Part shown: in pieces, positions 25,165 to 31,005 of the stretch
How the letters are laid out: each line of letters starts with the position of its first letter
Position numbering within the stretch: the first letter of the stretch is position 1
From: Candidatus Taylorbacteria bacterium RIFCSPHIGHO2_02_FULL_44_12
GTDB lineage: Bacteria > Patescibacteriota > Minisyncoccia > Phycocordibacterales > PALSA-1337
Reading direction: 5' to 3'
DNA length: 31,005 nucleotides
Assembly: GCA_001822575.1 (NCBI GenBank)
Contig: MHRM01000006.1
Coordinates: forward strand, 10,785-41,789
Notes under the pieces: model-generated
Told to the model about the DNA's origin: nothing
The model's input: the letters and a program-made list of their open reading frames with translations, nothing else
The model's database searches: none
Translations under genes and position numbers: made by a program

Positions 25165-25194
25165 AAAACATCCCGATGTTCATCGGGATGTTTT
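25165..25194. terminator. bidirectional terminator between nrdB and rnpB
   Basis: AAAACATCCCGATG (25165-25178) and CATCGGGATGTTTT (25181-25194) are exact inverted repeats with a tight loop. A T-run on each strand fits termination of nrdAB on plus and rnpB on minus. Confidence 0.75.
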
Positions 25195-25228
25195 GGTATG
25201 TGCCGCGCAATAAGCCGAATTCTGTTCG

Positions 25229-25259
25229 CTCTGCGAAGCTCCGTAGGAGCGAAGCAGAG
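25229..25259. repeat. GCGAAGC hairpin repeat, copy 1, in rnpB
   Basis: CTCTGCGAAGCTCC...GGAGCGAAGCAGAG: arms CTCTGC/GCAGAG and TCC/GGA with GCGAAGC on each side. It lies between AGATAAATGGTTGTC and the 3' conserved block, at a P19-like peripheral position. Confidence 0.85.
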
Positions 25260-25315
25260 TCTGACAACCATTTATCTAGCTCCGAACTCACGCTCGGAGT
25301 CAAGCGACACTCCTA

Positions 25316-25394
25316 TTGGTAGTTGGTTATTAGTTATTAGTTTTTGGTGGGTTTATCATTTACCAATTACTAACTACCAATAACCAACTACCAA
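25316..25394. repeat. TAGTTGGTTATTAG inverted repeat in rnpB
   Basis: The left arm TTGGTAGTTGGTTATTAGTT and the right arm ending AATAACCAACTACCAA are reverse complements with few mismatches. It would form a long AU-rich helix in the RNase P RNA just after the GGTGCAAGACC block. Confidence 0.85.
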
Positions 25395-25458
25395 CAAGCT
25401 CGGTCTTGCACCAAGATAAGGATTTAGCCGTTGCATCTCCTGTGTTACCACAAGAGCT

Positions 25459-25494
25459 CATCCTGCGAAGCTCCAATAGGAGCGAAGCAGGATG
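25459..25494. repeat. GCGAAGC hairpin repeat, copy 2, in rnpB
   Basis: CATCCTGCGAAGCTCC...GGAGCGAAGCAGGATG: same inner sequence as copy 1, but with compensated arm ends (CATCCTGC/GCAGGATG) suited to a different helix, at a P12-like position. Confidence 0.85.
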
Positions 25495-25570
25495 TTTCCT
25501 TGCTTTCGCTTGGAACCGTTTCTGTTCGCACCTCTGGGTATCACCCTGACAGGCATTACCTGCTATCTTT

Positions 25571-25624
25571 CCTAGTAACTGGTTGCTGATAACTAGTTAC
25601 TAGTTTCCAGTAACCAATTACTAG
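25571..25624. repeat. ACTAGTAAC-type inverted repeat in rnpB
   Basis: CCTAGTAACTGGTTGCTG at the left and CCAGTAACCAATTACTAGG at the right are near reverse complements, with an ACTAGTTACTAG palindrome between them. It lies just 3' of the GAGGAAAGTCCG block on the RNA strand. Confidence 0.85.
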
Positions 25625-25647
25625 GCTGGTGTTCGGACTTTCCTCAT

Positions 25648-25677
25648 TCTGCGAAGCTCTGTAGGAGCGAAGCAGAA
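25648..25677. repeat. GCGAAGC hairpin repeat, copy 3, in rnpB
   Basis: TTCTGCGAAGCTCT...AGGAGCGAAGCAGAA, immediately 5' of the GAGGAAAGTCCG block on the RNA strand, at the P3 position. Confidence 0.85.
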
Positions 25678-25703
25678 CGCGGTTGTCTAGCGTGACATTG
25701 TCA

Positions 25704-25709
25704 ATATAT
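25704..25709 (-). promoter_or_regulatory. probable rnpB -10 box
   Basis: TATATT on the minus strand, with TATACA 16 bases further upstream (25731-25726) as a weak -35. Transcription would start near 25698, matching the P1 estimate. Confidence 0.4.
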
Positions 25710-25740
25710 CTCATCTGTTTATATTTGTATAGTCTTTTGC

Positions 25741-25746
25741 TATAAT
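25741..25746 (+). promoter_or_regulatory. -10 box of the Wzy-TPR gene
   Basis: A perfect TATAAT. ATG 25791 is 44 bases downstream, giving a leader of about 38 bases, longer than for most genes here. Confidence 0.45.
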
Positions 25747-25790
25747 AGCCAGACAGCAATTTTTTTATCAGTTTTTATTTCATACAACAT

Positions 25791-28238
25791 ATGTTTCCCA
25801 ACGAATCACCAGTTTCCCAAGAGTTGCCAGTTTCAGCCTATAAAAAACTAGAACAGATCGCCTTTTCATTGATTATAGCTATGGTCGTTTTGGTTCCTTT
25901 GTCATTCTGGCCCAGTCATTATGTTTCTAGCGATCTGATCAAAACACTAATCATAGCTATTGGTACCTTAGGCTCGGCAGGCATATATATCTTCTTGGCT
26001 CTCAAAGAAAAGACTCTGATTTTACCTTCCAAAGCCATTTCGTTTGTCATTATACTCGTCTCTGTATCTATTTTCGCTTCAGCCTTGTCTAGCGGTCATA
26101 TTACCAAATCATTGTTTGGCCAAGGGTTTGAGGTTTCCACGGCCAGCTTTCTTCTAATATGTTTTCTGGCAGTCTGGGTGGTCTTTCGATCTCTATCGGG
26201 CCGAGGTGAAAGAGCCGTGTGGTTTTATGTTGCCAGCGTGGGGGTATTTTTTATCTTATTCGCCTTTCAGGCTTTGCGATTTGCGTTTGGGCCGGAATTC
26301 GCGACTTTCGGGATATTAGGCAGTCTCACTTCTACCTTTGTTGGCACTTGGAATGAACTTGGAATATACGCTCTTTTGGTTGTCACCATTCTTTTGTCAG
26401 CGATCATATTCTTGCCTTTATCATTTAGAATCAAGACTGTATGTTGGATTATGATAGCCCTGGCCGCTGGTGGAGCTTTTGTGGTCATGAATAGACTATC
26501 TTGGACTGCCGCCATGGTAGTTTTTCTGGGAATGACCATTTATGTTTGGAATAAAAGGTCTTTGGGAAAAGAAAACAGCCAATATTCCTGGTTCAAGAAA
26601 ATAGCGTGGATACCTCTTTTGGCCTGCTTGATCTCGGTAGTGATGATTTGGAAGGGAGCTATTATTTCTCGTCCGGTCATTGACCTTTTGTCTGCCAGAC
26701 ATACCGAATTGTCTCTGCCGTGGCAGCCGACTTTGGATGTGGCTTCTGGAGCTATCAAAGATCGACCGCTTCTAGGAGTTGGTCCAAATCGTTTTTCTTC
26801 GGCCTACATCGCTTACAAACCATCTTATATCAATCCTACCGACGCTTGGGGAGTGGAGTTCAATTCTGGATTTGCCATGGTTCCCACATTTTTCGTCACC
26901 CAGGGACTGTTAGGAGGTCTATCATGGCTACTATTTTTGGTTTTTCTGGGTCTGGTCGGGACCAAAGTTCTTCGCCAACTCTTGCTTTCAGCGGCCACAC
27001 ATGATGATCCTCAAACAGGATCCCATGGACGGTTTATTGTTATCTCATCATATGCTGGGACGGTATTTTTGTGGCTGACAACTCTATTGTATGTACCTTC
27101 TCACACTATGATTCTGTACACCTTTGTCTTGACTGGGGTATTCTTGGGATCAGCTTGTGCCTATGGTCTGTATCAGCCCAAGTATATAAACTCCATTTCC
27201 GGGACGGTCTTTGGACGACTCTTCACTTTTGGAATGGGAATACTATTGGCATTGTTCATTGTTTGGGGATTGGTCTATGTCAAAAAAGCCACAGCTTTGT
27301 TTTATTTCGGTTCAGGAATAAAACATTTGAGTCTGGAAAATGATATTGAATATGCCGACAATGCTTTCAAAAAAGCTTTGGCTATAGATGTTTCGGATAT
27401 CTATTGGCAAGCTCGTGCTGAAGTCGGCATGGCTAAAGTCAACCGATTGGTGTCCGTCTTGTCTTCCGCCAATGCTTCTGGAGTAGAGACCAGCGCCTCA
27501 ACATCTCAGGCCCTGGCAGAGGATATAGTCAAAACCATAAATGATGCCATAACATATTCCCGCAGTGCTATCGCTCACGATCCGGACAATTATTACAACC
27601 GGCTTTCCGAAGCAAGGGTTTCCAGACTAGCGGCTAGCTTGAATATGGCAGAGGGCTATGAAAATGCTCTTCAAGCCTATGACGCGGCTATCAAAATAAA
27701 CCGTCTCAATCCCGCTATTTACCTGGATCTTGCCCAACTTCAAGCTTCCCAAAACAAACTTGATCTGGCTTTGCAGGCGGTCGGGGCGGCTCTTCAGGTC
27801 AAGAACAATTATATTGACGCCGTCTTCATGCTCTCCCAGATTTATGCCGCTCAAGGCAATCTCAAAGACGCTATCACGGCCGCTACTATTGCCACCCAGA
27901 TCAACCCACAAAACCCTCTGTTATTCTTCCAGCTTGGATTGCTTGAATACAATAACAAAAATTACCAAGCCTCGGCCAATGCTCTAGAAAAAGCCGTGGC
28001 CCTTTCTCCGGTCTATGCCAATGCCCATTACTTTCTTGGACTATCCTATTCTCGTCTAAATCAAAATGAATTGGCAATTCAGGAATTCACGGGTTTGGTA
28101 GAGTCCAATCCTGACAATCAGGAAGTGGCCTTGATCCTGTCCAATCTCCAATCTGGAAGATCTCCGTTCACCGACGCCAAACTTCCTGTAACCCCCACTC
28201 CAGAGCGCCGGGCCAAACCACCAATACAAGAAAACTAG
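25791..28238 (+). CDS. O-antigen ligase/polymerase (Wzy/WaaL-like) membrane protein with C-terminal TPR domain
   Basis: An 815-residue protein. Residues about 25-490 hold ten or more hydrophobic helices and the O-antigen ligase-type loop with LLGVGPNRFSSAYIAYKPSY (Gly329-Phe335 in GVGPNRF). Residues about 500-790 are tetratricopeptide repeats (for example NPAIYLDLAQLQASQNKLDL and PLLFFQLGLLEYNNKNYQAS). The C-terminus is a proline-rich tail. Relatives polymerise or transfer lipid-linked glycans at the outer face of the membrane, some for protein glycosylation, including pilin glycosylation. MurJ follows after 9 bases, so the two envelope-flippase/polymerase functions are probably co-expressed. 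The glycan substrate is unknown. Confidence 0.82.
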   Translation: MFPNESPVSQELPVSAYKKLEQIAFSLIIAMVVLVPLSFWPSHYVSSDLIKTLIIAIGTLGSAGIYIFLALKEKTLILPSKAISFVIILVSVSIFASALSSGHITKSLFGQGFEVSTASFLLICFLAVWVVFRSLSGRGERAVWFYVASVGVFFILFAFQALRFAFGPEFATFGILGSLTSTFVGTWNELGIYALLVVTILLSAIIFLPLSFRIKTVCWIMIALAAGGAFVVMNRLSWTAAMVVFLGMTIYVWNKRSLGKENSQYSWFKKIAWIPLLACLISVVMIWKGAIISRPVIDLLSARHTELSLPWQPTLDVASGAIKDRPLLGVGPNRFSSAYIAYKPSYINPTDAWGVEFNSGFAMVPTFFVTQGLLGGLSWLLFLVFLGLVGTKVLRQLLLSAATHDDPQTGSHGRFIVISSYAGTVFLWLTTLLYVPSHTMILYTFVLTGVFLGSACAYGLYQPKYINSISGTVFGRLFTFGMGILLALFIVWGLVYVKKATALFYFGSGIKHLSLENDIEYADNAFKKALAIDVSDIYWQARAEVGMAKVNRLVSVLSSANASGVETSASTSQALAEDIVKTINDAITYSRSAIAHDPDNYYNRLSEARVSRLAASLNMAEGYENALQAYDAAIKINRLNPAIYLDLAQLQASQNKLDLALQAVGAALQVKNNYIDAVFMLSQIYAAQGNLKDAITAATIATQINPQNPLLFFQLGLLEYNNKNYQASANALEKAVALSPVYANAHYFLGLSYSRLNQNELAIQEFTGLVESNPDNQEVALILSNLQSGRSPFTDAKLPVTPTPERRAKPPIQEN

Positions 28239-28247
28239 GGGAGAACT

Positions 28248-29927
28248 ATGGTAAAGAAATTATTTTCAGTGATCGGCAGGGAAATCCGCGGCCTACACGA
28301 GGCCGCTTATCTCTTGGCGGTTTTTGCTTTGCTTTCCCAATTCCTGGGGCTGGCTCGGGACAAGTTGCTGGCTTTCACTTTTGGGGCTGGAAGGGAATTG
28401 GATATATACTACGCGGCCTTTCGTCTGCCAGATCTTATATTCGTGTCGGTCGGATCGCTTGTCTCGGCCTCTATACTTTTGCCTTTTTTCATAGAACATT
28501 TTGAAAAGAGCCATGATCAAGGCAAGAGCTTCGCCGATTCTATATTCACGGTTTTCTTCGGGGCTATGGTATCGGTCAGTCTGTTGGCGGTATTGGCGGC
28601 GCCATATCTGGTGCCGTTTTTCTTGCCTGGTTTTGCCGATGACCCGCTTTTGCCGGAATTGATAGCTTCTACCCGGATCATGCTTTTGTCACCCTTTTTT
28701 CTAGGACTTTCCAATCTCTTTTCCAGCATGACGGTCATGCGTCATCGTTTTTTGGTCTATGCTATCAGTCCGGCTTTTTACAATATCGGTATTATTGCCG
28801 GTATTTTGGCCCTATATCCATCCTTGGGCATATCCGGTCTGGCTATAGGAGTGGCTCTTGGAGCGTTTTTGCATATGGCGGTACAATTGCCGTTTTTGGC
28901 TCAAGAAAAATTATTGCCTCGTCTTGTCCGTAGCTTGGACTGGCATAGGCTAAAGCAAGCTATTCTGATCTCATTGCCGAGAACCATTACTATGTCGGCT
29001 CACCAATTGGCCACGTTTTTTTTGACTGCTCTGGCTTCACTGATGACTCGCGGGTCTATCGCCGTTTTCAATTTGTCATTCAACCTCCAAGCCTTTCCTC
29101 TGACTATCATCGGGGCCAGCTATTCTTCGGCGGTTTTTCCAGCTCTTTCGCGACTATTCGTCCAGGGAGATCGTCGGGAATTTCTAGCCAAGATGATTTT
29201 GGCGGCTAGACATATCGTCTTTTGGTCAACTCCAATCATGGTTCTTTTTATTGTTCTGCGGGCCCAGATCGTCCGAACCGTCCTTGGGGCCGGGCGTTTT
29301 GATTGGGCTGACACTAGGCTGACCGCGGCTTCTTTGGCTATTTTTATGATCTCGGTCATTGGTCAAAGTTTGGTGGTATTGTTCGTGCGGGCCTTCTACG
29401 CCGAAGGCAAAACAAAAGAGCCATTGCTCGTCAATGTGGCTTCGGCCGGCTTGATCGTGGTTTCTTCATACGCCCTGACCAAAGCTTTTTTTGCTTATCC
29501 AGTTTTTCGGTTTTTCCTGGAAGATCTTCTGAAGGTCAGCGGTCAAGCCGGAACAAGCGCCCTCTTATTGCCTCTGGCTTATTCTATAGGGGTTATTTTC
29601 AACACAATTCTTCACTGGCTGATGTTTGAAAAGAAATATTCCGGTTTTTCTCGGCCGGTTCTGGCAACCCTTTTTCACAGCTTTTCGGCTTCGGTCATCA
29701 TGGGCTACGCGGCGTTCTTGGGACTGCGTATTTTTGCCGAAGTCTTTCCTCTGGAGAAGGTCTGGGGGATATTCATGCAAGGTTTGTCTGCCGGAGTCTT
29801 TGGTATCGCTATCGGCGTTGCGACTCTTATCCTTCTGAAAAATCCGGAAATCGCCGAAGTTTGGCGAACTCTTCATCACAAGATCTGGAAAGCCCCAGTC
29901 CCTCCGGCCGAGGTGGAGCATATGTAG
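28248..29927 (+). CDS. murJ: lipid II flippase MurJ (MviN)
   Basis: MurJ flips lipid II across the membrane for peptidoglycan synthesis. The 559-residue, highly hydrophobic protein has the family N-terminus (LAVFALLSQFLGLARDKLLAFTFGAG), the DIYYAAFRLPDLIF block, LSPFFLGLSNLFSSM, ISPAFYNIGIIAG, and ISLPRTITMSAHQLA with IGASYSSAVFPALSRL in the second half, consistent with a 14-helix MOP-superfamily transporter. The start follows AGGGGAG by five bases, one of the few Shine-Dalgarno-like sites here, as expected for an internal operon gene after the Wzy-TPR gene. Confidence 0.93.
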   Translation: MVKKLFSVIGREIRGLHEAAYLLAVFALLSQFLGLARDKLLAFTFGAGRELDIYYAAFRLPDLIFVSVGSLVSASILLPFFIEHFEKSHDQGKSFADSIFTVFFGAMVSVSLLAVLAAPYLVPFFLPGFADDPLLPELIASTRIMLLSPFFLGLSNLFSSMTVMRHRFLVYAISPAFYNIGIIAGILALYPSLGISGLAIGVALGAFLHMAVQLPFLAQEKLLPRLVRSLDWHRLKQAILISLPRTITMSAHQLATFFLTALASLMTRGSIAVFNLSFNLQAFPLTIIGASYSSAVFPALSRLFVQGDRREFLAKMILAARHIVFWSTPIMVLFIVLRAQIVRTVLGAGRFDWADTRLTAASLAIFMISVIGQSLVVLFVRAFYAEGKTKEPLLVNVASAGLIVVSSYALTKAFFAYPVFRFFLEDLLKVSGQAGTSALLLPLAYSIGVIFNTILHWLMFEKKYSGFSRPVLATLFHSFSASVIMGYAAFLGLRIFAEVFPLEKVWGIFMQGLSAGVFGIAIGVATLILLKNPEIAEVWRTLHHKIWKAPVPPAEVEHM

Positions 29928-29984
29928 TTTGCTAAAAAATGATTTTGAGGTAGTGTGTAGATTAGAGTCGATTTGATCAATGAA

Positions 29985-30013
29985 TTGACACAGGCCAAAG
30001 CACTGCCTTAAAG
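29985..30013 (+). promoter_or_regulatory. possible pyrE promoter
   Basis: A perfect TTGACA (29985-29990), a 17-base spacer and a weak TTAAAG (30008-30013). The leader to ATG 30040 would be about 20 bases and contains a Shine-Dalgarno site. Confidence 0.4.
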
Positions 30014-30039
30014 CGCTTGAACCTTCAAAAAGGAATACT

Positions 30040-30705
30040 ATGTACAGAAACGCAGATGGCTGGATAAGCCAATATCAGCAGAAAAATGCACTTTGGATCC
30101 ATGATGGAAACCCGAAGCGACCACATGCACTCCTCACCTCAGGGAAACACTCAAACGGTTTCTTCAATAGCCGACTGGTGATTCCAGATGAAGTGCTGTT
30201 ATGCGCTGCCGCCTCCGACCTTCTCGAACTGTTTACCCAGCAAAGTGGAGATGTTTCAAAAGTTCAAGGCGTCGTTGGACCGCAGACCGGAGCGACCAAA
30301 CTCGCCGAACTGGTGAGTGATCAGATCATGGTTACCAGAGGTGAATGCTTCTGGGCTTCGCCGGCAAAAAATGAAAGTGATGGACAGAAGTCAATGGTTT
30401 TCAGCGATGAAGAACGCGGACTCGTAAGGAGTCAATATGTTTTGTTATGTGAAGATGTACTTACTACTGGTGGTAGTGTTGATCTAACGATTGACGCTGT
30501 CGAAAGTTCTGGTGGGGCTGTCATGCCGTTTATCCTCGTTCTCGTTAACCGATCCGGTCTCACGGAAGCGAGTGGTAAGAAGATCATCACTCTCATCAAC
30601 CGTCCCATGCCAATGTGGATACCCGACGAATGTCCTCTCTGTAGGGAAGGGTCCGAAGCAATTCGTCCGAAAGACAACTGGGCTCGTCTGAATGCGTCCT
30701 ACTGA
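30040..30705 (+). CDS. pyrE: orotate phosphoribosyltransferase
   Basis: OPRTase joins orotate and PRPP to make OMP in pyrimidine synthesis. The 221-residue protein has the N-terminal substrate segment LLTSGKHSNGFFNSRL, GPQTGATKLAEL, and the PRPP-binding motif VLLCEDVLTTGGSVDLTIDA. A CPLC pair near the C-terminus (DECPLCREGSEAI) is a feature I have seen in some OPRT-family proteins. It starts after AAAAAGGAATACTATG, a clear Shine-Dalgarno site, unlike most genes in the window. The next gene is pyrF, the following step. Confidence 0.85.
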   Translation: MYRNADGWISQYQQKNALWIHDGNPKRPHALLTSGKHSNGFFNSRLVIPDEVLLCAAASDLLELFTQQSGDVSKVQGVVGPQTGATKLAELVSDQIMVTRGECFWASPAKNESDGQKSMVFSDEERGLVRSQYVLLCEDVLTTGGSVDLTIDAVESSGGAVMPFILVLVNRSGLTEASGKKIITLINRPMPMWIPDECPLCREGSEAIRPKDNWARLNASY

Positions 30706-30737
30706 AACACTCAACAAACAAGAAAGGAAAATGCATT

Positions 30738-31005
30738 ATGTCAACTGATAGATTCGAATGGATGAGCGAAATGCCTATAAGAAAAGCCTTAGAACCAGCG
30801 GAACGTTTGATCGTTGCTGCTGACTTCAAGCCAACTCCAGAAGATGATCCCGGACCTACACATCAAGATCATATTCTCAAAAAATGGAGACGAGTATGGA
30901 TCAAGGGAAAAGTTCTCGCACTAGCCGACAGTCTCAAGGGAACCGGAGTCTGCCTCAAGGTGAACTCCGCTCTGCGAGCCTGCGGCTACGACCTGATCGG
31001 CGAAA
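30738..31005 (+). CDS. pyrF: orotidine 5'-phosphate decarboxylase, 3' end outside window
   Basis: The 89 visible codons include RLIVAADFKP, the first strand of the OMP decarboxylase barrel with the Asp that binds the ribose, and ALADSLKGTGVCLKVNSALR with the strand carrying the catalytic-network Lys (LKVN). OMPDC converts OMP to UMP, the last step of de novo UMP synthesis, and so pairs with pyrE 32 bases upstream. The start is ATG 30738 with AAAGGA eight to nine bases before it; an ATG at 30731 is out of frame and stops at once. The reading frame is open to the window edge. Confidence 0.75.
   Translation, partial: MSTDRFEWMSEMPIRKALEPAERLIVAADFKPTPEDDPGPTHQDHILKKWRRVWIKGKVLALADSLKGTGVCLKVNSALRACGYDLIGE

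Larger units (their letters stand above)
25197..25698 (-). ncRNA. rnpB: RNase P RNA (bacterial type A-like) with five inserted repeat hairpins
   Basis: The catalytic RNA that matures tRNA 5' ends. On the minus strand the conserved blocks appear in order: GAGGAAAGTCCG (25645-25634), the P8-P10-like GCAGGTAATGCCTGTCAGGG region followed by GGTGCGAACAGAAAC, GGTGCAAGACC (25412-25402), AGATAAATGGTTGTC (25277-25263) and the 3' ACAGAATTCGGCTTAT (25225-25210). Ends are estimated from a P1-like pairing (TGTCACGC with GCGCGGCACA) and from the -10 TATATT at 25709-25704, so they are accurate to several bases. At about 500 nt it is longer than the usual 350-400 nt; the excess is five palindromic repeats placed where peripheral helices normally lie. 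Confidence 0.9.

Noticed and set aside
25165..25700. CRISPR-like array of the repeats near rnpB
   Set aside because: The repeats are palindromic, irregularly spaced and inside conserved RNase P blocks; there are no cas genes.
25198..25759. Short open frames on both strands in the nrdB to Wzy gap
   Set aside because: They lie in the RNase P RNA gene and its repeats.

Overview
This 31 kb window looks like chromosome from a small-genome bacterium of the Candidate Phyla Radiation (Patescibacteria), most likely Parcubacteria/Paceibacteria. The grounds are indirect: Parcubacteria-style gene content (type IV pilin, LOG protein beside tgt, secG / anchored family-5 binding protein / RNase J, LemA-TPM, MurJ beside a Wzy-TPR protein); many -10 boxes only 6-11 bp before the start codon, so mRNAs would be nearly leaderless; and many short palindromic repeats, including one encoding HLRQGYGGQAG inside gatB, a peptide I associate with this group. 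No 16S rRNA gene is present, so placement below phylum is a guess.

Layout. 1-3.9 kb: LOG-family protein (5' end outside the window), tgt and gatB. 3.9-5.4 kb: a small membrane protein and a type IV pilin whose 3' half is duplicated in tandem (338 bp period), followed by a 150 bp nested palindrome. 5.4-7.6 kb: ribosomal protein L25 and a secreted coiled-coil lytic transglycosylase. 7.6-11.8 kb, minus strand: secG, an anchored family-5 solute-binding protein and RNase J. 11.9-12.9 kb: a putative PD-(D/E)XK protein and a truncated MNT nucleotidyltransferase. 12.9-17.6 kb: groES-groEL, an anchored PsbP-like protein, lemA, a TPM-domain protein and tRNA-Ser(GGA). 17.7-21.4 kb: RhuM-family protein, a secreted TIMP/NTR-like protein, DoxX, DUF1761 and DUF192 proteins. 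21.4-25.7 kb: class I ribonucleotide reductase nrdA-nrdB and, facing them, the RNase P RNA gene. 25.8-29.9 kb: a Wzy/O-antigen-ligase-like protein with TPRs and MurJ. 30.0 kb to the end: pyrE and a partial pyrF.

Most genes are housekeeping: tRNA modification and charging, translation, folding, RNA decay and processing, dNTP synthesis, cell envelope. No defence island, CRISPR array, integrase or transposase is visible.

The most striking layer is the repeats. At least five families of short inverted-repeat elements occur between genes, at stop codons, inside the reading frames of two essential genes (tgt twice, gatB twice, all kept in frame and translated) and five times inside the RNase P RNA, where they form helix-extending hairpins. 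A 125 bp element with long terminal inverted repeats occurs twice, each copy beside a gene start, with a conserved promoter/operator-like core and ends that resemble a Shine-Dalgarno sequence. I regard this repeat colonisation of proteins and a ribozyme as the best candidate for something little described. A second notable point is the R2 subunit, which has Phe at the radical-Tyr position and Glu as first metal ligand, the pattern of class Ic (Mn/Fe) reductases.
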